From NCBI GenBank assembly GCA_902802515.1, contig CADCMM010000010.1, positions 21,163-85,162 on the forward strand: DNA of 64,000 nucleotides. The letters run 5' to 3'. The position numbers were made by a program, and so were the translations under genes. This DNA is from an uncultured Lachnospiraceae bacterium (GTDB lineage: Bacteria; Bacillota; Clostridia; Lachnospirales; Lachnospiraceae). Each line of letters begins with the position of its first letter. The stretch's first letter is position 1. Under the pieces are notes generated by a model that saw only the letters and a list, made by a program, of their open reading frames with translations, did no database searches and had not been told where the DNA came from. Of this stretch, positions 1 to 9,138 are shown one piece after another.

Positions 1-937
1 GGATCTGGGATTCCTCTCCTGTCGTTGTAATGCTTCTGGCCTGCAGGATATAGATTATCCCGCCCCGGATCGCCCATTCAATATCCATAGGGTGCCCATA
101 ATGAGCCTCAATTTTTATAGCCTCAGAAACCAGCCGCCGGATGGAGGCTGGATCCAGCACCTGCGCTCTGCGCAGATCCCCGGAAACAGGCACCTTTTTT
201 GTTCCCATCGCGTCATAAATGATCTGGATCTCCTTGCTGCCAATCACGGACTTCTTCAGCTTCCCGTTCCTGTCACAGATATACTCGTCAGGGCTTACGA
301 TCCCCGATACCACTGCCTCTCCGAGACCGTACGACGCATTGATCAGCACATCATCCGTATTTGCCGCCGGATTTCTCGTAAAAAGTACTCCCGCGCTCTC
401 ACTCTCGATCATCTGCTGAATCACTACGGCAAGGGAAACCTTCTGTTTGTCATATCCTTGCACCTTGCGGTAGCTGATCGCCCGGTTTCCCCAGAGGGAC
501 GCATAGCACTCCTGCACTTTTTCCAGCAGCATCCTGGTCCCAACCACATTCAGGTAAGTCTCCTGCTGCCCGGCGAAGCTGGCGTCCTCCAGATCTTCCG
601 CTGTCGCGGATGACCTGACTGCCACCCGGGCGTCCCCTCCAAGCGTTTCATAGAAAGATACGATCTGTTTTTTGATATCCTCCGGCAGTCTGCCTTTCCG
701 GATCGCTTCCCTGATATTCGCTGACGCTGCTTCGTCACTTTCCGCAAGCTCCATGATCTTTCCTGTGTCAATCTTATTTTCTTCCATGTATTTATCATAA
801 GCCGCTGCACACAGCACTGCCCCTGGCGGAACAGGGATCCCCGCATTTGTCATTTCGCCCAGGTTCGCTCCTTTTCCTCCGGCTATTGCCACATCCTGCT
901 TTTTGATTTCATCAAAGGCCAAAATATATTTTTCCAT
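1..937 (-). CDS. PEP synthase / rifampicin phosphotransferase-like protein, N-terminal part (runs off the left edge)
   Basis: An open frame of about 312 codons starts at 937 (MEKYILAFDEIKKQD) and is still open at base 1, so the C-terminus is missing. The N-terminal motif GGKGANLGEM, the block VAVRSSATAEDLEDASFAGQ, the strand GVLFTRNP and DIEWAIRGGIIYILQARSIT are those of the ATP-grasp (PPDK_N) domain. This domain phosphorylates a swivelling histidine domain in PEP synthase, pyruvate phosphate dikinase and rifampicin phosphotransferase (Rph). The His and PEP/pyruvate or rifampicin domains lie outside the window, so these cannot be told apart. The start is 2 bases after the MATE stop, so it is the last gene of a TetR-MATE operon. 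That setting fits a drug-modifying Rph better than gluconeogenesis, but this is inference. Confidence 0.85.
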   Translation of the reverse strand, partial: MEKYILAFDEIKKQDVAIAGGKGANLGEMTNAGIPVPPGAVLCAAAYDKYMEENKIDTGKIMELAESDEAASANIREAIRKGRLPEDIKKQIVSFYETLGGDARVAVRSSATAEDLEDASFAGQQETYLNVVGTRMLLEKVQECYASLWGNRAISYRKVQGYDKQKVSLAVVIQQMIESESAGVLFTRNPAANTDDVLINASYGLGEAVVSGIVSPDEYICDRNGKLKKSVIGSKEIQIIYDAMGTKKVPVSGDLRRAQVLDPASIRRLVSEAIKIEAHYGHPMDIEWAIRGGIIYILQARSITTTGEESQI

Positions 938-939
938 TT

Positions 940-2310
940 TTAATTCCCTCCATCTGATTTCATATGTGTTTTCCATATCCTGGTTCCAATAAACAGTGAA
1001 AATGCCAGCGCCCCGATACTTGCCGCCGGTTTGCACCATACAAAGCCTTTATATCCTAAAAGAGCAGGCATGATGAAAACGGCCGGTATCAGAAAGATCC
1101 CGTTCTCCGCCACGGTTACCAGAGTGGCGCGTGTGAACTGGCCGATATTCTGCAAAAACATACCGATCAATATATAATATCCCATAAAAGGAAGTACGGC
1201 GCACTGGGCCTTCAGAATATCCGCCGCAATCCTTCCCGCGGCTTCATCTTCTGTAAATACAGTTACAAGCCCTTCTGCCTTGAAGAGAATAATCATCGCG
1301 GCAATGATAAGAAAAACAGTCGCAGTAATCAGCGCGTCCCGAAACGCCTCTTTGATCCTGCCATACTTTCCCGCGCCATAGTTGACAAGGCATATCGGCT
1401 GAAATCCCTGTCCGAAGCCTATTACAAGCGCGTACCCCATCGCAATGATCCTGAGCGCAACCGTCACCCCTGCCACGCCGCTCTCCCCAAAATTTCCGGC
1501 GGCCTGGTTCAGCAGCACCCCCGAAATGCTGGTAATACCCTGGCGGCAAAAATTTGGCGCGCCTCCCGCGATGATCTCCTTCACATGCACGAGATCCGGT
1601 TTGTATCTTCCAAAATACACCGAAACATTTCCTCCCCGTCCGGTACGCTGCAGAAGAAGTAAAAACCCGCATATCTGTCCGATCAGACTCGCAAGCGCAG
1701 CGCCGGCAACACCCATATGCAGCCCGAGGATAAAAACCGGATCGAGGATGATATTGAGAAGCATTCCGGCAAGCATTCCGATCATACTGTCCCTGGCGCT
1801 GCCCTGGAGCCTCAGTACATTATACAGAACATTGGCCGCCAGCAGAAACGGAACCGAAATGAGCGTGATCCTAAGATAAGATAACGTGGCTTTCATCAGT
1901 TCCTCCGATATTCCTGCCCCCAGAAGCGCAGCCAGCGGGCGCAGAAATATCATACCCAGAATAAAGATGACCAATCCGGCAGCGATCGCCAGCGTAAAAC
2001 CTATGGAAGCCATTTTTTCTGCTTCACCGATATTCTTCTTACCGATCTGCCGCGACGCGTAATTGCCTGAACCATATCCAAACCAAAATCCTATCGCCTG
2101 TATCATGGAGATAAAGGAGAATACAATTCCCACCGACGCGGTAAGCTCTGTTCTGCCAAGCAGTCCGACAAAGAAAGTATCCGTCATGCTGTAGACGGAG
2201 CTTACCATCATTCCTATCATCGAAGGAATCGCCATACGCCATAAAAGCGGATATATTTTTGCCTGCGTGATTCTCCTGTATTTTTCTTCCTGTTGTTCTT
2301 TTTTGTTCAT
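940..2310 (-). CDS. MATE family multidrug/Na+ antiporter
   Basis: A 456-residue integral membrane protein of normal MATE length. The opening KIYPLLWRMAIPSMIGMMVS, followed by TDTFFVGLLGRTELTASVG and about 12 hydrophobic segments in two similar halves, matches the MATE (MepA/NorM) fold, which exports cationic drugs or metabolites in exchange for Na+ or H+. It overlaps the upstream TetR gene by 4 bases (ATGA) and its stop is 2 bases before the PEP-binding enzyme, so the three genes are translationally coupled. The substrate cannot be read from the sequence. Control by the adjacent TetR protein through the palindrome at 2965-3003 is likely. Confidence 0.93.
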   Translation of the reverse strand: MNKKEQQEEKYRRITQAKIYPLLWRMAIPSMIGMMVSSVYSMTDTFFVGLLGRTELTASVGIVFSFISMIQAIGFWFGYGSGNYASRQIGKKNIGEAEKMASIGFTLAIAAGLVIFILGMIFLRPLAALLGAGISEELMKATLSYLRITLISVPFLLAANVLYNVLRLQGSARDSMIGMLAGMLLNIILDPVFILGLHMGVAGAALASLIGQICGFLLLLQRTGRGGNVSVYFGRYKPDLVHVKEIIAGGAPNFCRQGITSISGVLLNQAAGNFGESGVAGVTVALRIIAMGYALVIGFGQGFQPICLVNYGAGKYGRIKEAFRDALITATVFLIIAAMIILFKAEGLVTVFTEDEAAGRIAADILKAQCAVLPFMGYYILIGMFLQNIGQFTRATLVTVAENGIFLIPAVFIMPALLGYKGFVWCKPAASIGALAFSLFIGTRIWKTHMKSDGGN

Positions 2311-2909
2311 CTGCTCACCCTCAAAAACCTGCTCACTTCCGCCCGGCAGAAAGTTTTATAGATTTCCCCGAAATAATCTTCGCCGATCAGAGAAGCATTT
2401 GAGAACAGGACTCCGGCGACCCGGACGATGCTCATCAGCCCGTCAATATCAGCTTCCACCCGGTATCCATTTTCCTTCCAATATCGAACCATAAATTCAA
2501 AATAGTCCCTGTAGAGTCCGCCGATTCTCGCGCTCATTTTGCTCTCCGTGCGAAAAAACAGTTCCAGCGTTCCGCTGACCGCGTTGTCAAAGGCCTTGTT
2601 CTCTTTCAAATGCATGCCCTGCGTGAAAAAAATATCTACAATATAATCCGTTGGGTTCTCAAGTGATTCTGCCCTCTGTTCCTTTATGATTACAAGTTTT
2701 TCCTCAACGCGAACGGCCATCAGGTCGATCAGAAAGTCTTCTTTGTCCTCATAGAACGTATAAAACCCTCCCTGTGCGATCCCGGCCTTAGAAGTAAGTT
2801 CCCGGATAGATACCCCTCTCATTCCTTTTTCGGCAAACAGCCGCAGCCCGATCCGTCTTAAGCTCTCCTGCACCTGCGCCCGTTCTTCTTCACTGAACGC
2901 TTTTCCCAT
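2307..2909 (-). CDS. TetR/AcrR family transcriptional regulator
   Basis: A 200-residue protein. Residues about 10-60 form the TetR helix-turn-helix: LFAEKGMRGVSIRELTSKAG followed by IAQGGFYTFYEDKEDFL. The C-terminal part is the variable ligand-binding and dimerisation domain. It is the first gene of the operon with the MATE pump and the PEP-binding enzyme, so it probably autoregulates and is released by a pump substrate. A perfect 14-bp inverted repeat 56 bases upstream of the start codon overlaps the predicted -10 box and is the obvious operator. Confidence 0.93.
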   Translation of the reverse strand: MGKAFSEEERAQVQESLRRIGLRLFAEKGMRGVSIRELTSKAGIAQGGFYTFYEDKEDFLIDLMAVRVEEKLVIIKEQRAESLENPTDYIVDIFFTQGMHLKENKAFDNAVSGTLELFFRTESKMSARIGGLYRDYFEFMVRYWKENGYRVEADIDGLMSIVRVAGVLFSNASLIGEDYFGEIYKTFCRAEVSRFLRVSR

Positions 2910-2964
2910 ATCCCAATCTCCTTTCCAACGAGAACAAAAGTGAGCTTCCCGTTTATATGAAAAT

Positions 2965-3029
2965 CCTATCTATGAACATTTAATCTCTTTGTTCATAGAT
3001 AGGCTATCAAATCTTTTCTTATTTGTCAA
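2965..3029 (-). promoter_or_regulatory. Promoter and palindromic operator of the TetR-MATE operon
   Basis: The arms CCTATCTATGAACA (2965-2978) and TGTTCATAGATAGG (2990-3003) are a perfect 14-bp inverted repeat with an 11-base centre. Read on the minus strand, a TTGACA -35 box lies at 3024-3029 and a TAGCCT -10 box at 3001-3006 with a 17-base spacer, so the palindrome covers the -10 box and the start of transcription. This is the classical layout for TetR repression. The boxes are predicted by eye. Confidence 0.72.
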
Positions 3030-3039
3030 TATAATTTTT

Positions 3040-3446
3040 GAGGGATGCTGCAAAATACAGATAAGGGGTTCCGCGCATCCATATGTATAGATTCGGAAAC
3101 ACATCAAGTGTTTCCGAATCGTACTCGCCTAGGCCCGCAGGGGCGTATCCGCCATCAGGCGGATTTTGGGACGACTTCCTCAGTCGTCCCATAAGGCTTG
3201 ATTTCTGGAACACCCACTATGTAATGACGGCTTGTAAGGAATAATGTCTGATGAAAACAATCGTCGTGCGAGTGAACTCTTGCCAAAACCTTGCCGCCGC
3301 GAAAATGCATATGCTTCTATCGCATTTGAGCGGCGTGCAGATAGGTTTGCAGCAAGTGGAACGAGATAGACGTGTTTTTTGTACAAGCATACTGGCTGCA
3401 ATCCTCTGTAAGGTAGTGGGTGTTCCAGAAATTTGCAACAGCCCCA
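3040..3446. repeat. Non-coding repeat island with hairpins and a long inverted repeat
   Basis: No convincing gene lies here. Visible structure: a perfect hairpin GATTCGGAAACAC/GTGTTTCCGAATC (3090-3120); ATCCGCC/GGCGGAT (3147-3164); GGGACGACT/AGTCGTCCC (3168-3190); and an 18-bp inverted repeat TTTCTGGAACACCCACTA (3202-3219) with its complement at 3414-3431. The right edge, read on the minus strand, is GGGGCTGTTGCAAAT and the left edge is GGGATGCTGCAAAAT. These resemble insertion-sequence ends and the ends of the repeats at 21.4, 52.3 and 59.6 kb. It looks like debris of one or two small mobile elements. Confidence 0.55.
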
Positions 3447-3564
3447 GTTCCAATTTGTAAAGAACTTTTTAATACTGTTTTGAAAATTGTCTATTTTGCA
3501 AAAATTTTTGGATTGGAATATGGCTTGTCTTTTGAAAGACAGACAGGAAACTTATGGTACTTCT

Positions 3565-4563
3565 TTATCGGCAATTTGCCAGGAAAACACAAAGCTCCTC
3601 AAAAGAAGTTTTCGCCTTCCATGATGCAAAGGAAAATTCCTGATACTCGTCCTGATCTCCGTTCCAGTACAGATACAGCCACGGTCCGGCATCTCCGGTA
3701 TCATCATGTTCTTCCCTTTGCTTAACTTTTCCCTTTCTGACACAGTCCCAAAAAGCCTCCCTCTCGTCTTCGGACAATTCCACCTGTCCGGAGATCGTGA
3801 TATCCGCTTCTGTCAGCGGAAAGTGGTCTCCCTCTCTTGTTTCATGGGAAAACAACCAGGTTCCGTCTTCTGTCGAAAAATAATACCTTTGATATTCCGG
3901 CGGATTAGTGGAGGAAGCGTAGGTATAATAAAATTCCTGAATCTCATCCGCCGCTATGTCTGTTCCGACGACCAGACTGCCATCTCTGGCTATCGGACCA
4001 TCCTCGGTCAAAAGTTCAAAGGGCGGCTCGCCTTTTGCCATGTAGCTTTTCAGGTAACGGTAGACATCGCGCATCAGACTCCCGCTGCCTTCCGGCTGTT
4101 CCTTGTCACTGTTGATAGAAAATTCGCTTCCATCCGCATAGGCCACCCGCAGATACTCCGTGGGCGCATCCAGCGCATAGACTTCTGCATACGGAAGCTC
4201 CGCCCAGCCTTCCGGATCATAGCGGGAAATATATTCTTCCAAATCGCTCATTGCATGCCAGGAAGTCCGATAGGTTTCCACGCTCTGCCGCTCATCTGAT
4301 ACCTGCCTATCATCCGTCTCAGGATCCCCTATCCGCCAATCGTACTTCCACTGTCTTCCCTCTTCGACCGTAAGGATATCCGCACCGCCACCCAGTGTCA
4401 GTGTCATGATAAAATGCTCATTCTCCATGCCGCCCAGGACGGAATATTCACAAACCAGCAGATTCCCGTGCTCCGCCGAAGCTCCTTCTGCATACCAGCA
4501 GGTCACACCCAAACAGCATACTGCAGGCAAAAGCGCTGAAACAAACCGAATCCATCTTCTCAT
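3565..4563 (-). CDS. Secreted protein of unknown function
   Basis: A 332-residue protein I do not recognise. It begins with basic residues and a hydrophobic stretch (MRRWIRFVSALLPAVCCLG) ending near GASA-EHG, a plausible signal peptidase I site, so it is probably exported. The rest is acidic and rich in Tyr and Trp, with no catalytic motif I can name and no further membrane segment. It lies 18 bases downstream of the LRR lipoprotein gene on the same strand and is probably co-transcribed with it, which suggests a role at the cell surface. Confidence 0.75.
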   Translation of the reverse strand: MRRWIRFVSALLPAVCCLGVTCWYAEGASAEHGNLLVCEYSVLGGMENEHFIMTLTLGGGADILTVEEGRQWKYDWRIGDPETDDRQVSDERQSVETYRTSWHAMSDLEEYISRYDPEGWAELPYAEVYALDAPTEYLRVAYADGSEFSINSDKEQPEGSGSLMRDVYRYLKSYMAKGEPPFELLTEDGPIARDGSLVVGTDIAADEIQEFYYTYASSTNPPEYQRYYFSTEDGTWLFSHETREGDHFPLTEADITISGQVELSEDEREAFWDCVRKGKVKQREEHDDTGDAGPWLYLYWNGDQDEYQEFSFASWKAKTSFEELCVFLANCR

Positions 4564-4581
4564 AGTCTATCCTCTCCGGAT

Positions 4582-7122
4582 TTATTCTTCCCGGAAACTG
4601 TAATAGTCAAAGACCGTCGTTTCCGCGAGCCCGCTTTCTTTCAGACGCCCCTCCACGTGACTGCGCTGCTCTTCGGTCAGGCAGGCTGGCAGATGGACGG
4701 TCACGTCCTCCGGCAAACCGGACAGACAATCCGGACAAAGCCCGTCTTCATCATCCACCCATCTAAGAAGTGCAGCGGTAAACCACAGATCCTTCAAATT
4801 CCCACTTCCCGAGAATGCGTTTGTTTCGATGGAATTTATATTTCCATAAAATACGACCGTGGTCAGGTCAGAGTTTTCAAAAGCGCCTTCTTTTATCCAC
4901 CACAGCGAAATCATGTCCTCTCCGCCACGGTCCGGTATAAGGAGTTCCGTTGAATCTCCCGTATATTCCGCCAGGTAATGGTCATCTGGTATATACGCTT
5001 CCCAATACGGATCCAGAAACTGCGGCGCGGTTCCGATCCATGCAATCCGGTCCATACCGATACTTTCCAGATAGTCATCCAGCGCTCCTGACTCCTCCAG
5101 ACTTGCGTCCATAGCGAGATAAACCTGAGTATAGATTTCCTGACTCTCCAGATTGTCCGGAACATCCCCGGTATCGTATACACCATCCAGATAGAGGAAA
5201 TCGCAAATCATCGCCGAGTTCTCCAGTGTCACCGCCGGATTTTTCAGGCAGACATACCCCGATGACAGGAGGATCGCCCGCTCTTTGATCATCGTGACGC
5301 TTTCCGGGACGATCAGGACATGCAGACCAGTGCTCCAGAACACATCGGACGGAAGCTCTGTGATCCCCTCCGGAAGTTCCAGGCGGCGAAGTGCAGGGGT
5401 ACTTGCAAATGCGCCCGCTCCCAGTTCTGTCACGGTTGCCGGCAGTATGAGCTGCGTAAGGTTTTCGCATCCAGAAAATGCCCGCTCGCCAATCTTTGTG
5501 ATCCCGCCGCCAAGCAAAATTTCCGCTGCTTTCGCGTTTGCAAAAATATAACCTTCCGACAGGTCGCTGTCCGCCCCGATCTTGATCCGGTCAAATCCGC
5601 TGTTTTGAAGACTTCCATACCCATAGGTCACGGCTCCTTCCGCCGCAAAGGATCCGGCGCCCGCATTGGAAAACGCGCTCTGTTCGATGGTTTCCACGGA
5701 TGCCGGAATCTCAACATCTTTCAAGGCTGTGCAGTCTTCAAATGCAGCCGGTCCGATATAAGTCAGTGAGGACGGGAAGCTCACATTCTGCAAAGCGGTG
5801 CAGCCCTGGAACGCGTTTACATCCAGATAAGTCAGAGTATCCGGAAGCACAACAGAGGTAATTTTTGTATTTCCGGAAAATGCTTTTTCATCGATTCCGA
5901 CGATCTCCATCCCGCTGACCATGGGCGGAATCACCAGTTCCGTGCCGCTTCCGTCATATCCGATCAGTACGCCGTCATTATTCCGTATATAGCCGGTATC
6001 ATCCGTACCTTTATCCGGATCAACAAATCCTGTCGGGTCGATCTCTATGGAATTCATGATGTCCGTAAAGACCTCTCCATCAGCAAATGCCCGGATTTCT
6101 TCTTCCGTAAGTCCGAAAAGAGTCAGCGTTACGCCCAGACAGCGCTCTTCACTGAATTCCCGGAAGAGCTTCAAGGAATATGTCTTTGTCTCATCCCCGG
6201 TCTGATCCATCACGCCGAGATATTCCTTATCCCCGTAGGTCTTTGTAAAACTCTCGTCACTGATCATTTTTGCGGCCTGAGCAGGATCCGCGGGTGTCTG
6301 GCTCTGAACATAGACCGCACCGTTTAAATCCTCATCCTCGATCGAGGCCCATGGACCGGTAAAGGTTCCTTCCATCGCCTTCCAACGGGAAGGGAAGGTC
6401 ACAGTAATACCGCCTACGCTGACCGTATTTCCGCTATCTCCAGGAACGATCTCAAAATGGTTCAGGACTGCAAGCACCGGATCAGAACGGTAAATATCGT
6501 AGATATTGTCGTGTTCTTCATATTCTGTACTGATCAGATGGATCCACAGACCGTTCCATTGTCCTACCAGAGTATTCCCATAATCAACTACAATATCCAC
6601 AGCCGGCACTGTGCCGCTCTCCGGGTCGATCCAGTTTTCCTTAATATTTGTGGAATAGATATGCGCGTCATATCCCTGGATCGTCGCGTCCATATCGTCT
6701 CTGTCCGGGAAAACAGTCTCGCCGTCATAGCTGTATTCATTTTCAATATTACTTACGATCGTACTCTTTAAGCTGGCCTGGAACGGCTGGAATTCCATCT
6801 CCCAGATCCCGTCCTTATCCGTGACGACCGCCTTCTTCTCATCTGCCGAGGCTTCTGTACCCTCCGGCAGGTTCAGGTTCAGATGGAACTGCGGGTATTC
6901 CTGTTTTGTCAGTTCCAGCTCTCCGCTATCCGCCGGAAGCGGCTTCTCACGAATTAACGCATTTGGCAGAGGCATCGGCGTATTGGTCGACTCCGGTGCT
7001 TCCGTAACATCTGCAACGTCTTTCTTCGGCTCCGGTTTTTCTGATTTTCCACAGGCAGCAAGTGTCAGTGGAACGCATAACAGCAGCAGTTCGAATAACT
7101 TCTTTCCTTTTCGCATAAGCAT
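4582..7122 (-). CDS. Lipoprotein with BspA-type leucine-rich repeats
   Basis: The frame opens as far back as 7179, but the start at 7122 (MLMRKGKKLFELL, with AGGAAAGGA just upstream; the ATG at 7116 is as good) puts a lipoprotein signal at the N-terminus with lipobox LAAC. A Pro/Thr/Glu-rich linker follows, then about 330 residues of unrecognised beta-rich sequence. From about residue 400 come LRR_5 (BspA-like) repeats such as FSGNTKITSVVLPDTLTYLD and FQGCTALQNVSFPSSLTYIG, with a further repeat near the C-terminus. Such proteins are surface adhesins or binding proteins in gut and oral bacteria. The partner is unknown. It lies 65 bases downstream of the DUF4428 gene. Confidence 0.86.
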   Translation of the reverse strand: MLMRKGKKLFELLLLCVPLTLAACGKSEKPEPKKDVADVTEAPESTNTPMPLPNALIREKPLPADSGELELTKQEYPQFHLNLNLPEGTEASADEKKAVVTDKDGIWEMEFQPFQASLKSTIVSNIENEYSYDGETVFPDRDDMDATIQGYDAHIYSTNIKENWIDPESGTVPAVDIVVDYGNTLVGQWNGLWIHLISTEYEEHDNIYDIYRSDPVLAVLNHFEIVPGDSGNTVSVGGITVTFPSRWKAMEGTFTGPWASIEDEDLNGAVYVQSQTPADPAQAAKMISDESFTKTYGDKEYLGVMDQTGDETKTYSLKLFREFSEERCLGVTLTLFGLTEEEIRAFADGEVFTDIMNSIEIDPTGFVDPDKGTDDTGYIRNNDGVLIGYDGSGTELVIPPMVSGMEIVGIDEKAFSGNTKITSVVLPDTLTYLDVNAFQGCTALQNVSFPSSLTYIGPAAFEDCTALKDVEIPASVETIEQSAFSNAGAGSFAAEGAVTYGYGSLQNSGFDRIKIGADSDLSEGYIFANAKAAEILLGGGITKIGERAFSGCENLTQLILPATVTELGAGAFASTPALRRLELPEGITELPSDVFWSTGLHVLIVPESVTMIKERAILLSSGYVCLKNPAVTLENSAMICDFLYLDGVYDTGDVPDNLESQEIYTQVYLAMDASLEESGALDDYLESIGMDRIAWIGTAPQFLDPYWEAYIPDDHYLAEYTGDSTELLIPDRGGEDMISLWWIKEGAFENSDLTTVVFYGNINSIETNAFSGSGNLKDLWFTAALLRWVDDEDGLCPDCLSGLPEDVTVHLPACLTEEQRSHVEGRLKESGLAETTVFDYYSFREE

Positions 7123-7186
7123 TTCCTTTCCTGTTGTTTCTTTCAAAGAACGGTATATTTTCGGAGCATCACCTGGCATCCTCTCC

Positions 7187-7978
7187 CTATCCGTTCACCG
7201 ATCCGCCGCAGAACTCGCACCGTCCCTGTGCGTCCGGAATCGTGGTCGCGCCGCAGAACGGGCAGGTAACGGCAGTCTTCGGCGCGTTTGCCGCCTCGAT
7301 CTCATCGCGGGTCTGCTGCCGGACGTCGGTCAGGCGTTTTACGATCTCATTGCCCATCTGCTGCCAGTTCTGGAATTCCATATCTGTTTTCGCAAAGGAT
7401 AATCCACTGTTACTATTCATACCGAAACGGCTGGTAGGCGGCGGGGCGATCTTGACAGAATTGTTATTCAGTTTGAATCGAATCTCATCAAAATACGGAT
7501 GATTGACGTTGATCACCACATAGAAATCATATCGGTACTCATAACGGGGCGGATTGAAACTCACTTCCTTCCCTTCGGAGTCTTTTCTTTTCAGCTCGCT
7601 GCGGTGTTCGTCCGTATCTACCCGGCAGCCGGTCACCTGGGAATACTCCAGCACATCCGGGTTTGCCTCCGCCAGATTACGGGCGGAAGTCACCATGAAT
7701 TTCCGGTTATCTTCATCAAAGAGGATCTTTGTATGATCACCGAGGGTAAGCGTTGTATGGAACTTTGATACTTCTTCCCTGTTCTTCTCACGATAGTCCA
7801 ACTGCTCCCGGATCTGCGCAACCGTGCTGCTGCGTCTGTCGCTGAACCATGGCGATAATTTATTCGCACAGTTTTTACACAGATTGCCATCCTCCAGCTT
7901 TCGGTTTCCCAGAAGTCCGATATCTCCTCCGCAGATGTCACAGTTTTTCTTTTCAAATAATTTTCCGAATAAACCCAT
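7187..7978 (-). CDS. DUF4428 protein with terminal zinc ribbons
   Basis: A 263-residue protein. The N-terminus MGLFGKLFEKKNCDICGGDI followed by LCKNCANKL carries two CxxC pairs, the DUF4428 zinc-binding module. The middle (about 60-190) is a beta-rich domain with a Tyr-rich strand YEYRYDFYVVINVNHPYFDE. The C-terminus ends in a second zinc ribbon, CPFCGATTIPDAQGRCEFCG. There is no signal peptide, so it is cytoplasmic, in contrast to its secreted neighbours on both sides (22 bases to the LRR gene upstream). The function of the family is not established; the two ribbons suggest binding of nucleic acid or protein. Confidence 0.85.
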   Translation of the reverse strand: MGLFGKLFEKKNCDICGGDIGLLGNRKLEDGNLCKNCANKLSPWFSDRRSSTVAQIREQLDYREKNREEVSKFHTTLTLGDHTKILFDEDNRKFMVTSARNLAEANPDVLEYSQVTGCRVDTDEHRSELKRKDSEGKEVSFNPPRYEYRYDFYVVINVNHPYFDEIRFKLNNNSVKIAPPPTSRFGMNSNSGLSFAKTDMEFQNWQQMGNEIVKRLTDVRQQTRDEIEAANAPKTAVTCPFCGATTIPDAQGRCEFCGGSVNG

Positions 7979-8007
7979 AATACCTTGTCTCCTTTCTCTT
8001 GCCCTGA

Positions 8008-9021
8008 TTAATCCGCCGTAAAGTAAAACCGTACTGCATTCATATAATCCAGTTCATAGCCCTGCTCGCCTGGAACGAAGCGAAATTCTCCAGCTCCGTA
8101 ATAATCTGCTGCGAGCGCATCGTCTTCTACGCGCCATTCCAAATCGTCTATCACTGCGCCTGCGAAAATCAGGGTTAAGCTGCCATCGGAATGGAAGGTA
8201 ACGGAATATTCACCGCCTAATATGGACGGATCTATGTCATAGCCGCTGATGGCTGCCTTCTCACAGATATATTTCACATCGGGCACGGGTTCCACGGAAA
8301 CCGGCTCAGAAGCAGAAGCTTCGCCGACTTCCGGCAAAGCCGAATCCTCCTCGGATATCGCAGGCTCCCCACGCACAACCTCGGCATCCGGATTCATCTC
8401 TGCAAACAGTTCTGCAAATTCCGCCAGCTTTTCATCGCTGATCGCTGCCGGAAAAACGATCTGCTTCAACTTCTCGCAATCTTCAAACGCGTTTGCCTCA
8501 ATCTGAATATCCGCACTTGGCAAAACGATCGTCTCAACCTCTGTAACTCCGAACGCGCTTTCCCCGATAACGGCTACATTTGGCGGCAAAACAATTGTTC
8601 CCGACAGACGGGTATTATAAAAAGCGCATTCACCGATCTCCTCCAGCGATTCCGGCCAGTCAAATTCCTCGCTGAAATAGCCGTAATTGAATGCGTCTTC
8701 CGCGATGACGCGCACGCTGTCCGGACAATCGACCGTTTGCAGGGAACCCTGATAGTGAAATGCGTCCTCGTCGATGATTTCCAGTCCTTCCGGTAAAACG
8801 ATGGACGTAATCTGCACATCCTCATTCACAAACGCATCATAACCAATACGAACGACCGGCACACCGTCGATCTCATCCGGGACAACGACCTCCAGTTCCG
8901 TACCGACATATTTCAGAATACTGCCCGTCTCCGGATCAAATTCAAAGTCAGAAGCATCCGCCAGCGCTGCGGTTGGAACCAGCAGCGTCACAATCAGTCC
9001 AATCAAAGCTATTTTTTTCAT
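8008..9021 (-). CDS. Secreted BspA-type leucine-rich repeat protein
   Basis: The start at 9021 (MKKIALIGLIVTLLVPTAAL) is preceded by AGGAAG at a 9-base spacing and opens a clean Sec signal peptide cut after ALA; an upstream ATG at 9045 would hide it. LRR_5 repeats follow (about residues 35-205): VVPDEIDGVPVVRIGYDAF, ITSIVLPEGLEIIDEDAF, LSGTIVLPPNVAVIGESAF, METIVLPSADIQIEANAF-like. A short acidic Ser/Pro linker leads to a C-terminal beta-rich domain (about 235-337). No lipobox, sortase motif or membrane anchor is visible, so it is released or held by another wall component. It is a paralogue in architecture of the lipoprotein at 4.6-7.1 kb. Confidence 0.85.
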   Translation of the reverse strand: MKKIALIGLIVTLLVPTAALADASDFEFDPETGSILKYVGTELEVVVPDEIDGVPVVRIGYDAFVNEDVQITSIVLPEGLEIIDEDAFHYQGSLQTVDCPDSVRVIAEDAFNYGYFSEEFDWPESLEEIGECAFYNTRLSGTIVLPPNVAVIGESAFGVTEVETIVLPSADIQIEANAFEDCEKLKQIVFPAAISDEKLAEFAELFAEMNPDAEVVRGEPAISEEDSALPEVGEASASEPVSVEPVPDVKYICEKAAISGYDIDPSILGGEYSVTFHSDGSLTLIFAGAVIDDLEWRVEDDALAADYYGAGEFRFVPGEQGYELDYMNAVRFYFTAD

Positions 9022-9063
9022 GCTGCCGCACTTCCTTTCTATCATAGCGATTTATTAGGAGTT

Positions 9064-9091
9064 GGGCGGCACGGCTATATCCGCACCGCCC
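9064..9091. terminator. GC-rich hairpin between surface genes
   Basis: The arms GGGCGG-CACGG and CCGCA-CCGCCC form a strong imperfect stem in the gap after the giant surface gene (stop at 9139) and before the LRR gene. There is no clear U-run on either strand, so it may be a weak terminator or a processing structure rather than a canonical one. Confidence 0.35.
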
Positions 9092-9138
9092 GAGATCCTG
9101 TTCTTAAAATACTGTTCTTTACTCTTCATAAAGAATCT

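Noticed and set aside
3180..3453. Small proteins encoded in the 3.2-3.4 kb gap
   Set aside because: The frames coincide with inverted repeats and lack ribosome binding sites and known domains.
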